From: DAOUFU01 sp034429275
Lineage (GTDB): Bacteria > Chloroflexota > Anaerolineae > Aggregatilineales > Aggregatilineaceae
Length of the DNA stretch: 19,709 bases
Assembly: GCA_034429275.1 (NCBI GenBank)
Contig: DAOUFU010000284.1
Span: 1 to 19,709, forward strand
Reading direction: 5' to 3'
In this document: positions 6,314 through 12,712 of the stretch, piece after piece
Layout of the letters: each line of letters begins with the position of its first letter
Position numbering within the stretch: the first letter of the stretch is position 1
Notes under the pieces: model-generated
Database searches by the model: none
The model's input: the letters and a program-made list of their open reading frames with translations, nothing else
What the model was told of the DNA's origin: nothing
Made by a program: the position numbers and the translations under genes

Positions 6314-7705
6314 ATGGCAAAAATAGCGTTTATCGGCGCAGGGAGTACGGTCTTCGCCAAAAACCTGATGGGGGATATTCTCAGCTTCCCCGAGCTGGCC
6401 GACAGCACAATCAGCCTGATGGATATTGATCCGGGCCGCCTGAAGACTTCTGAAGGTGTGGCACACAAGATCAACCAGATGTTGGGCGCACGCGCGACCA
6501 TTGAAGCCACTACCGACCGCCGCGCCGCGTTGGATGGGGCAGATTACGCTATCTGCATGATCCAGGTCGGGGGCTACAAACCCTCCACCGTGATCGATTT
6601 TGACATTCCCAAAAAGTATGGGCTGCGCCAGACGATTGCCGATACGCTGGGCATCGGGGGGATCATGCGCGCGCTGCGTACCATCCCCGTGCTGCTAGAC
6701 ATCGCCCACGATATGGAAGAATTGTGCCCGGATGCCCTGTTCATCAACTATGTCAATCCGATGGCGATGAACCAGTGGGCGCTCAGCCGTGGCTCGAAGA
6801 TCAAGACGGTCGGGTTGTGTCACAGTGTGCCGCACACCGCCTATGAACTGTCCAGAGATATCGGCGTGCCCGTGGAAAACATCAATTACGTGGTGGCGGG
6901 CATCAACCACATGGCGTTCTATCTCAAATTCGAGGACAAGACCACCGGCGAGGACCTCTACCCTAAAATCCGGCGCGTGGTTGAAGAAGGGCGGGTGCCC
7001 GACTGGAACCGGGTGCGGTACGATATGTTCACCCGCCTGGGCTATTTTGTGACCGAGAGCAGCGAGCACCTCAGCGAATATGTCCCCTGGTTCATCAAGC
7101 ACGACCGGCCCGACTTGATCGAACGGTATAACATCCCCCTGGATGAATACATCGAACGCTGCGAGGCGCTGATCCTGGGCTGGGAATTCCTGGAGACACA
7201 CTACCAGGCCGGGCGCACGGTGAGCGAGGCCGAGATTCGCGAGCTGCTGAAGGACGCTCATCCCATGCCCACGATCAAAGAGGGCATGATCTACGGCATG
7301 ATGAATTTTGACAAGGTCGAGCGCAGTGTTGAGTATGGCTCCGGCATCATCCACAGCATTGAGACGGGCACGCCGCGAACGATCTATGGAAACGTACCCA
7401 ATACCGGCCTGATCACCAATCTGCCCGCCGGGTGCTGCGTGGAAATCCCCTGCCTGGTGGACGCAAACGGCATCCAGCCGACTTACATCGGCCCGCTGCC
7501 CCCGCAGCTAGCCGCCCTCATGCAGACCAATATCAATGTGCAGGCGCTGACCGTCGAGGCGGCGCTGACTCGCAAGCGCGAGCATATCTACCATGCGGCC
7601 ATGCTGGACCCGCATACCGGCGCGGAACTGTCGCTTGACCAGATATGGTCGATGGTCGACGAATTGATCGCCGCTCATGGGGATTGGCTGCCCGAATTCC
7701 ACTGA
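6314..7705 (+). CDS. melA: GH4 family alpha-galactosidase-like glycosidase (NAD+/Mn2+-dependent), CHSV type
   Basis: A 463-aa GH4 glycosidase of nearly the length of E. coli MelA. The NAD-binding motif GAGSTVF (8-14) opens the protein and the acidic MDIDP motif closes strand 2 (36-40). The catalytic and metal motifs are NPMAMNQ (148-154), GLCHSV with C169 and H170, and AGINHM with H199. CHSV is the form I associate with alpha-galactosidases (MelA), which act on unphosphorylated alpha-galactosides such as melibiose and raffinose. The ATG at 6314 has a purine-rich AGAGAGGA upstream. It is co-transcribed with the regulator (49-nt gap, no terminator seen). It is clearly homologous to the GH4 enzyme encoded leftward, but differs in the CHxV motif and lacks that protein's basic tail. 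The symbol is by similarity; substrate specificity is inferred. Confidence 0.85.
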   Translation: MAKIAFIGAGSTVFAKNLMGDILSFPELADSTISLMDIDPGRLKTSEGVAHKINQMLGARATIEATTDRRAALDGADYAICMIQVGGYKPSTVIDFDIPKKYGLRQTIADTLGIGGIMRALRTIPVLLDIAHDMEELCPDALFINYVNPMAMNQWALSRGSKIKTVGLCHSVPHTAYELSRDIGVPVENINYVVAGINHMAFYLKFEDKTTGEDLYPKIRRVVEEGRVPDWNRVRYDMFTRLGYFVTESSEHLSEYVPWFIKHDRPDLIERYNIPLDEYIERCEALILGWEFLETHYQAGRTVSEAEIRELLKDAHPMPTIKEGMIYGMMNFDKVERSVEYGSGIIHSIETGTPRTIYGNVPNTGLITNLPAGCCVEIPCLVDANGIQPTYIGPLPPQLAALMQTNINVQALTVEAALTRKREHIYHAAMLDPHTGAELSLDQIWSMVDELIAAHGDWLPEFH

Positions 7706-7707
7706 GA

Positions 7708-7742
7708 GGCCAGGGGGTGAGTTTCCATCATCGCCCCTGGCC
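7708..7742. terminator. Hairpin between convergent genes
   Basis: GGCCAGGGG (7708-7716) and CCCCTGGCC (7734-7742) form a perfect 9-bp stem with a 17-nt loop, just after the second GH4 stop. No T-tract follows directly; the nearest run, GTTTTTC, is about 13 nt further right. It lies between this gene and the convergent gene ending at 7778, so it probably limits read-through in either direction, but it is not a canonical intrinsic terminator. Confidence 0.45.
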
Positions 7743-7777
7743 CCAGTGATATGAAGGTTTTTCGTGCCGGATTTCCG

Positions 7778-8488
7778 TTATTGCGAGCTGCGTTTGGTCT
7801 TCCGCTTGGGTTTTTCGAACGTGCCGCCCTGGTGCGGCTCCAGGCTCAACAGCCGGTAGCCGCGCCAGGTGCGCATTGGCACATAATAGGCCAGGTAGGT
7901 CTGGTTGGCGCGCAGCACCTTATACAGGTGCTTGGGGGCGAAAATCGGCTTTCCGCCGTCAACGGGCAGCGAATCGCTGAGTCCCCAGCGGCGCGCCGTC
8001 AGCGCCAGCCCGCCCAGGCGAAGCGTGGTGTAGACGACCACCCGGTCGGGCAGGCGCTCGGTTTCGCGGCGCATCAGCCAGGCGGGGATCGCGGCGCACC
8101 CCATCAGCACCAGGGCCAGCATCACCATTGGCACAGCGGACCCCAGCGCGCCCGCCAGGCCAATCAACAGGGCGAACACACCCAGCGCCGCCGACATCGG
8201 CAGGTAAAACAGGCGCAGGTCGTTTTCCAGGCGGGCGATCTGGGCTGGCGAAAGTTGCGCCCCGCGGTTAAAGGCGAGATCGCCGGGGCCAAAGTCCAGC
8301 GTGAGACCCAGCCGCGCCATGTGCTGGTCGGCGAAGGCGAGCGGGTCGTCGATCACCGGCTCGCCATGCGTATCCCCCAGGTCAGACTCCTCGTCCGACC
8401 AGGCCGCCTGCGAATCGATCGGCTCCGGTTCGGCGTCGTATTCCAACGCATGGGGATCGCGTTCGTAAGAAGGTTGCGATCGGGTCAT
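7778..8488 (-). CDS. Hypothetical membrane protein with two transmembrane helices
   Basis: A 236-aa protein from ATG 8488, chosen because a purine-rich AGCAGGCAAG precedes it; a frame extension to 8548 has less support. The N-terminal 80 residues are acidic and low in complexity (YDAEPEPIDSQAAWSDEESD). A hydrophobic hairpin follows (about residues 93-140), two helices joined by a short turn (LYLPMSAALGVFALLIGLAG and MVMLALVLMGCAAIPAW regions). After the helices comes a 90-residue domain with alternating hydrophobic strands (RVVVYTTLRLGGLALTARRW, YKVLRANQTYLAYYVPM) and a basic tail (KPKRKTKR). The layout, cytoplasmic acidic arm, helical hairpin and small beta-rich domain, resembles membrane-anchored PH-like proteins, but I do not recognise the family. 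It is a single-gene unit flanked by convergent and divergent neighbours. Confidence 0.7.
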   Translation of the reverse strand: MTRSQPSYERDPHALEYDAEPEPIDSQAAWSDEESDLGDTHGEPVIDDPLAFADQHMARLGLTLDFGPGDLAFNRGAQLSPAQIARLENDLRLFYLPMSAALGVFALLIGLAGALGSAVPMVMLALVLMGCAAIPAWLMRRETERLPDRVVVYTTLRLGGLALTARRWGLSDSLPVDGGKPIFAPKHLYKVLRANQTYLAYYVPMRTWRGYRLLSLEPHQGGTFEKPKRKTKRSSQ

Positions 8489-8819
8489 AAACTTGCCTGC
8501 TGTCACATGTTCCACATCGGACGAGAATTTTCCACGAAAGTGTACCATACCTGGGCCGCGCCGGGCAGCGCCAGGTTAAGTTGGGGTGAGGCCAGATCAC
8601 CCGGGGCAAATGCATCAAAATTCGGACATCGCCGGAGGCGTCCCCCGCAGGGATGCTGAAGCCCTCCGGCTAAGAAAAATCACAGAACGCCGAAAGCGCC
8701 CTTTCTAGCGCCATGGATGATGCTTTGCCTTCCCTGAGCCTGTGCCCTTCAAGGCCAGGCGATGCCTGCGGTTGTGATACAATCACTCATATATCGACCC
8801 GCACACAGGTCACCTGACC
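8489..8819. other. Intergenic region between divergent genes
   Basis: 331 nt without a convincing gene. It contains an inverted repeat at 8631-8670 (listed separately), loose CCTGG...CCAGG arms near 8550-8576, and TACAAT at 8778-8783, which could be a -10 element for the gene at 8820, though no good -35 precedes it. The start at 8820 is preceded only by a weak AGGT inside the small palindrome CAGGTCACCTG. Confidence 0.5.
8631..8670. repeat. 40-nt inverted repeat (REP-like palindrome)
   Basis: GCCGGAGG (8631-8638) pairs perfectly with CCTCCGGC (8663-8670). A smaller TCCC...GGGA stem lies within the loop. It is not followed by a T-tract on either strand, so it is not a terminator. The shape suggests a REP/MITE-type intergenic palindrome; no second copy was noticed in the window. 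Confidence 0.4.
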
Positions 8820-11174
8820 ATGCGAGTACTCTCCGGCATTGGGCTGTTCTCCGCTTCGGCGCTGCTGTTCCAGGTCGCCCTGACGCGCCTGTTTTCCATT
8901 ACGCAGTTCTATCATTTTGCGTTTCTGGTAGTCAGCCTTGCGCTGCTGGGATTCGGGGCCAGCGGCTCGCTGATGGCGGTATGGCCGCGCCTGCGAACCC
9001 CTGCCTGGCGACCGCTGATCGTGCTGGCATTTGCGCCCGCTGCCATCGGCGCCTATATCATCCTCAACCGGTGGGCGTTCGACTCTTACGCTATTGCCTG
9101 GGATCGCGGCCAGGTGTGGCGGCTGCTGGCCAACCTGCTGTGTTTGACGGTGCCTTTCACCCTGGCCGGGTTGGGGATCGGCTCGTTCCTCTCGGATTCA
9201 TCGCTGATGGTTGGCCGGGTCTACGGCGCGAACATGATCGGGTCCGCGCTGGGGGCGGCAGCGGCCCCGCTGATGATCGCCACGATAGGCGACGCGCGCC
9301 TGATCGTGTTGTGCTGCGCGCTGGCGACCCTGGCAAGCCTTCTGCTGGGAAAAACGCGCCGCGCGGCGCTGCTGTCGGGCGCAGCTCTGGCGGTGGCGCT
9401 GGTGACGGTCGCCTGGCTGCCCCCCGGCATGGAGATGAATCCCTCGCCGTACAAAACGCTGAGTCACTTCCGCCGCAACCCCGACGCAACGCTCGAAAAA
9501 CCGCGTTACAATGCCTATGCCCGCCTGGATATCGTCCACAGTTCCACCATCCACTCCGCGCCGGGGCTGAGTATGACTTTTCTGGGCGAGATTCCGCCGG
9601 AAGTGGGCCTGCTGATCGATGGTGACCGCCTGATGCCGGTGCTCCAGGCTGAGAAGGGGAGCCGGGCATTTGCAGACTGTATGCCCGCGTCCATCCCGTT
9701 CGGGCTGTACGAAGCGCCTGAAGCGCTGATTCTGGGCGCGGGCGGTGGGCTGGATGCCTGGCTGGCGCTGCAATACGGCGCGCGCTCGGTGACTGCGGTG
9801 GAAGCAAACGGGTTGATCGTGGGAGCGCTGCGCGGCGATCTGCGCGCGTGGAGCGGCCTGGTCGATGATCCGCGCCTCCGGCTCATTCACCAGGAACCGC
9901 GCGCTTATGTCGAACAGACTCGCCGCCGCTTCGATATCGTGCAACTGGCACTCACCGATCCCTACCGCCCGGTGACATCGGGCGCGTTCACCCTCACCGA
10001 GAACTACGACCTGACCGTCGAGGGCTTTCGGGCATATTTCAATCGGTTGGATGAGCGCGGCCTGTTTGTCGTCACGCGGTGGCTGCAGAACCCGCCCAGC
10101 GAAGACCTGCGCGTGCTGGCCCTGATCCTGGCTGCCCTCCCGGCTGAGGACCCGGCGCAGCATATCGTAGCGTTCCGTTCGTTCCAGACCGTGACCTTTC
10201 TGGTGAAGCGTTCGCCTTTCGCCCCGGAAGAGGTGGCGTTCATCCTGCGCGAGGCCGAACGGCTGAAGTATGACATGGTGCTCGCGCCGGGCCTGCCAGC
10301 GGAGGCGGTCAATCGCTACGCCCGGTTGGAAAGGCCGATCTATCACGAGACGTATACCCGGCTGCTCAACGCAGCAGATCGCGAGGCTTTCTACGCGGCG
10401 TATGACTTCGAGGTGCGCCCCCCCACCGATAACCAGCCGTTTTTCTTTCACTTCTTCAAGTGGAGCCAAACGCCGACCATCCTGGAAAACCTGGGCCGGA
10501 GCTGGCAGCCTTTTGGCGGCAGCGGCTATTTTGTGCTCGTCGCGCTGCTGATCTTCGCGCTGGCGGCGTCGCTGTTGTTCGTCGTGCTGCCGATCGTGCT
10601 CACCACACGCTTCCGCCGAGCAATTCGCGCTGCCGGGCGCGGGCTGAGCGCGCGCGTGCTGATCTATTTTGGCTGCCTGGGGCTGTCGTTCCTGATGATC
10701 GAGGTTTCGACCATTCAGCAATACGTGCTGATCCTGGGCCAGCCCACCCTGGCCATTGCTACCGTTCTGACCGCGCTGCTGCTGTTTTCGGGGATTGGCA
10801 GCATCCTCTCCGAGCGGCTGGCGTGGGGGCGTGCACTGGCCGCGCTGACCGCCCTGGCGCTGGCCTGGCCCTGGATCATCGATGAAATGGCGGGGTGGAT
10901 GCTGGGGCTGCCGCCTGGCGCGCGCTGGCCGTTAAGCATCGTGCTGCTGGTGCCGCTGGGCCTCTTGATGGGTGTGCCGTTCGCGCGCGGTCTCTCCGCC
11001 ATCCGCACCCATCCCGACCTGGTTCCCTGGGCGTGGGCGATCAACGGCGGATCATCCGTGGTCGCGGGGACTCTGGCGGGCCTGCTGGCGCTCTCGTTCG
11101 GGTTTGCCTGGGTGCTGTGGATCGGCGGCGGACTGTATGCGCTGGCCTGGGTCAGTCGCCCTCGTCCCGTGTGA
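8820..11174 (+). CDS. Polytopic membrane protein with spermidine-synthase-like (SAM-dependent transferase) domain
   Basis: A 784-aa protein in three parts. Residues 5-200 hold about seven hydrophobic segments. Residues about 225-470 form a Rossmann domain of the spermidine synthase type, with the SAM/dcSAM-binding glycine loop LILGAGGGLDAWLAL (303-317), an acidic residue at the end of strand 2 (AVEAN, E328) and FDIVQLALTDPY at the catalytic strand. Residues about 530-780 hold five or six more helices, including FLMIEVSTIQQYVLILGQ (about 624-641) followed by LLLFSGIGS, a block I recognise from large membrane-fused spermidine-synthase-like proteins in many environmental bacteria. The true reaction of the family is not known to me; canonical polyamine-site residues cannot be confirmed by eye. 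Its 3' end overlaps the convergent isoaspartate methyltransferase gene by 23 nt. The neighbours do not suggest a pathway. Confidence 0.85.
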   Translation: MRVLSGIGLFSASALLFQVALTRLFSITQFYHFAFLVVSLALLGFGASGSLMAVWPRLRTPAWRPLIVLAFAPAAIGAYIILNRWAFDSYAIAWDRGQVWRLLANLLCLTVPFTLAGLGIGSFLSDSSLMVGRVYGANMIGSALGAAAAPLMIATIGDARLIVLCCALATLASLLLGKTRRAALLSGAALAVALVTVAWLPPGMEMNPSPYKTLSHFRRNPDATLEKPRYNAYARLDIVHSSTIHSAPGLSMTFLGEIPPEVGLLIDGDRLMPVLQAEKGSRAFADCMPASIPFGLYEAPEALILGAGGGLDAWLALQYGARSVTAVEANGLIVGALRGDLRAWSGLVDDPRLRLIHQEPRAYVEQTRRRFDIVQLALTDPYRPVTSGAFTLTENYDLTVEGFRAYFNRLDERGLFVVTRWLQNPPSEDLRVLALILAALPAEDPAQHIVAFRSFQTVTFLVKRSPFAPEEVAFILREAERLKYDMVLAPGLPAEAVNRYARLERPIYHETYTRLLNAADREAFYAAYDFEVRPPTDNQPFFFHFFKWSQTPTILENLGRSWQPFGGSGYFVLVALLIFALAASLLFVVLPIVLTTRFRRAIRAAGRGLSARVLIYFGCLGLSFLMIEVSTIQQYVLILGQPTLAIATVLTALLLFSGIGSILSERLAWGRALAALTALALAWPWIIDEMAGWMLGLPPGARWPLSIVLLVPLGLLMGVPFARGLSAIRTHPDLVPWAWAINGGSSVVAGTLAGLLALSFGFAWVLWIGGGLYALAWVSRPRPV

Positions 11175-12051
11175 GCGGCACAAATCGCACGCCCAACATC
11201 TGCGTCATTTCGATTTCATCCCCTTGCCGCACGATCAGCCACAAGCTCTGATAGCCGCCCGGCGGACCGATGGGGATCACCAGCCGCCCGCCGTCCGGAT
11301 TCAATTGGGCGACCAGCGGGGGCGGCAGGTGGTCGGGCGCAGCCGTCACGATGATGGCGTCAACCGGCGCATGTTCCCACCAGCCATAGTAGCCATCGGC
11401 GCGCTGAGTGTGAATATCGTGATAGCCCAGTTCGTCCAGCACCCGCCGCGAGATGCCCGCCAGTTCGGGGATGATCTCCACCGTGTAGACTTCGGCGGTG
11501 ATTTCGCGCAGAATAGCCGCCTGGTAGCCGGAACCTGTCCCGATCTCCAACACTCTGTCGCCCTCTTCAAGATTGAGCAGTTCCGTCATCAGCGCCACCA
11601 GCGAAGGCTGCGAGATGGTCTGACCATATTCGATGGGCAGCGGGTGATCCTCATAGGCCGCCCTCAAATAGGTGGTGGGCACAAAACAATGGCGCGGCAC
11701 CGCCAGCATGGCCGCAATGACTGCTTCATCGTGCACCACGGGCCGGACCTGCTCTTCAACCAGGCGCTGGCGACGCTCCGTCATGGCCTGGGATTCGGTG
11801 AAATCGCGGTCGATGTCGGCGGGTGTGGGTGCGAGTTCGGTCGGGCGATAGGTCGGCGTGGGCGAAGCCGCCAGGTTCGAAGCGGGCAGTGCGGTGACCG
11901 TCTGGGTCAGGAAGTAGCCCGGATTGTGTGCGTATTGCTGGCCCTCGTCGCCGTCGGAGACCACGTGCGGCAGCCCTGCAAACACCACCACCAGCAGGAT
12001 CGCCGCCCCCAGGAGTAGGGCAATTGCTGTGCGCGGTTGGAAATGAGGCAT
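11152..12051 (-). CDS. pcm: Protein-L-isoaspartate O-methyltransferase with N-terminal membrane anchor or signal sequence
   Basis: A 299-aa enzyme that methylates the carboxylate of isoaspartyl residues, starting their repair to aspartate. ATG 12051 is preceded by AAGGAG at 6-nt spacing. The catalytic core starts near residue 85: AMLAVPRHCFVP (114-125), the acceptor-site block LPIEYGQTISQP (138-149), the SAM motif VLEIGTGSGYQ (167-177), an acidic E192 at the end of strand 2 and the DGYYGWW...DAIIVTAAPD segment. Unlike the usual 200-220-aa cytosolic enzyme it carries about 85 extra residues: a hydrophobic helix (8-26) followed by an acidic stretch and a Pro/Thr/Ser-rich linker. Basic residues before the helix and acidic ones after it predict an outward catalytic domain. 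It overlaps the 3' end of the convergent gene by 23 nt. Confidence 0.88.
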   Translation of the reverse strand: MPHFQPRTAIALLLGAAILLVVVFAGLPHVVSDGDEGQQYAHNPGYFLTQTVTALPASNLAASPTPTYRPTELAPTPADIDRDFTESQAMTERRQRLVEEQVRPVVHDEAVIAAMLAVPRHCFVPTTYLRAAYEDHPLPIEYGQTISQPSLVALMTELLNLEEGDRVLEIGTGSGYQAAILREITAEVYTVEIIPELAGISRRVLDELGYHDIHTQRADGYYGWWEHAPVDAIIVTAAPDHLPPPLVAQLNPDGGRLVIPIGPPGGYQSLWLIVRQGDEIEMTQMLGVRFVPLTRDEGD

Positions 12052-12271
12052 GAGATTCTCCTTTCCCATACCCTTAGCATACACCAGGATTCAGCGCTGC
12101 CTGCGACTCCCAGTCCGTTAGGGTGCGTTTCACGAACGTTCACGCCGCCGTTTCGCCGCACGCTTGGGCATCCGGCCCACAGGGCGTGAACTCAACCGAA
12201 ATACATCGGTCAGTGATCCGCGCCGCTCATCTTTTTTCGAAGTTTTTAACGGGTTTTTTACGTCACGTCAA

Positions 12272-12299
12272 TTGATAATATTCCTCGTACAATGATATT
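12272..12299 (+). promoter_or_regulatory. Candidate promoter for the surface-glycan dehydratase gene
   Basis: TTGATA (12272-12277) and GATATT (12294-12299) are separated by 16 nt in an AT-rich island. The -10 overlaps a small dyad ACAAT-GAT-ATTGT (12289-12301), a possible operator. Transcription from here would give an untranslated leader of about 400 nt before 12713. Assignment is by eye only. Confidence 0.35.
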
Positions 12300-12467
12300 G
12301 TTGTAATGATCATGCGATCGCGGCTTGGGGCATCGAACTCTCCTTACACTCCCCATACTCTGCATCATGCATCGTTGCCCGCGCAGCCCCCCAAAAAATG
12401 AACCATGTCCGCGCGATCCCGTGAGCAGTGGATACAAGCTGGAACAATAAACGGCTTTCCGGCCTTT

Positions 12468-12614
12468 ACCGGTGGGACGAGAGATTTTGAGCGATTCACC
12501 GGAAGGGAGCTTCACCTGTAGGGCCTCCAAGAATTCTGAGCAGGCGGGGAGAATAGAGCAGTATCCAGGCGCCGGGGTCATGATGACCGCGGATCTGGGA
12601 GTCGTGTAGATACT
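12468..12614 (+). promoter_or_regulatory. Putative structured 5' leader RNA of the dehydratase gene
   Basis: Within the leader, CCGGTG (12469-12474) pairs with CACCGG (12497-12502). Further on, nested arms AGTAT(C) (12560-12565) with (G)ATACT (12609-12614), CCAG (12565-12568) with CTGG (12595-12598), and GGTCA (12576-12580) with TGACC (12584-12588, 3-nt loop) form a tiered stem with internal loops. It does not match the c-di-GMP, TPP, cobalamin or Mn2+ riboswitch consensus sequences as I remember them. A regulatory RNA is only a hypothesis. Confidence 0.3.
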
Positions 12615-12712
12615 CAGCCGACCGGGTAGGTCCTGTGAGGTGAGGATTATTACGCGGCGCATGATCTGGAAAAGTAAAACGCACCATTTAGTGACTTTAT
12701 CAGGACAATCAC

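Larger units (their letters stand above)
12052..12712. other. Long intergenic region upstream of the dehydratase gene and of pcm
   Basis: About 660 nt between divergent genes without a convincing protein-coding frame. The part nearest pcm is GC-rich. About 12235-12310 is clearly AT-rich, with T-runs, a CGTCACGTCA direct repeat and promoter-like hexamers. From about 12310 to 12712 it looks like an untranslated leader of the dehydratase gene with several inverted repeats, described separately. Minus-strand frames within it have unconvincing composition. Confidence 0.55.

Noticed and set aside
9198..10721. Minus-strand open frame of 507 codons opposite the spermidine-synthase-like gene
   Set aside because: Rich in Gln/Arg/His with no domain; antisense shadow caused by GC-biased third positions.
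12258..12662. Minus-strand open frame of 134 codons in the leader of the dehydratase gene
   Set aside because: No ribosome binding site, unconvincing composition, and it runs through the AT-rich promoter-like island and the inverted repeats.
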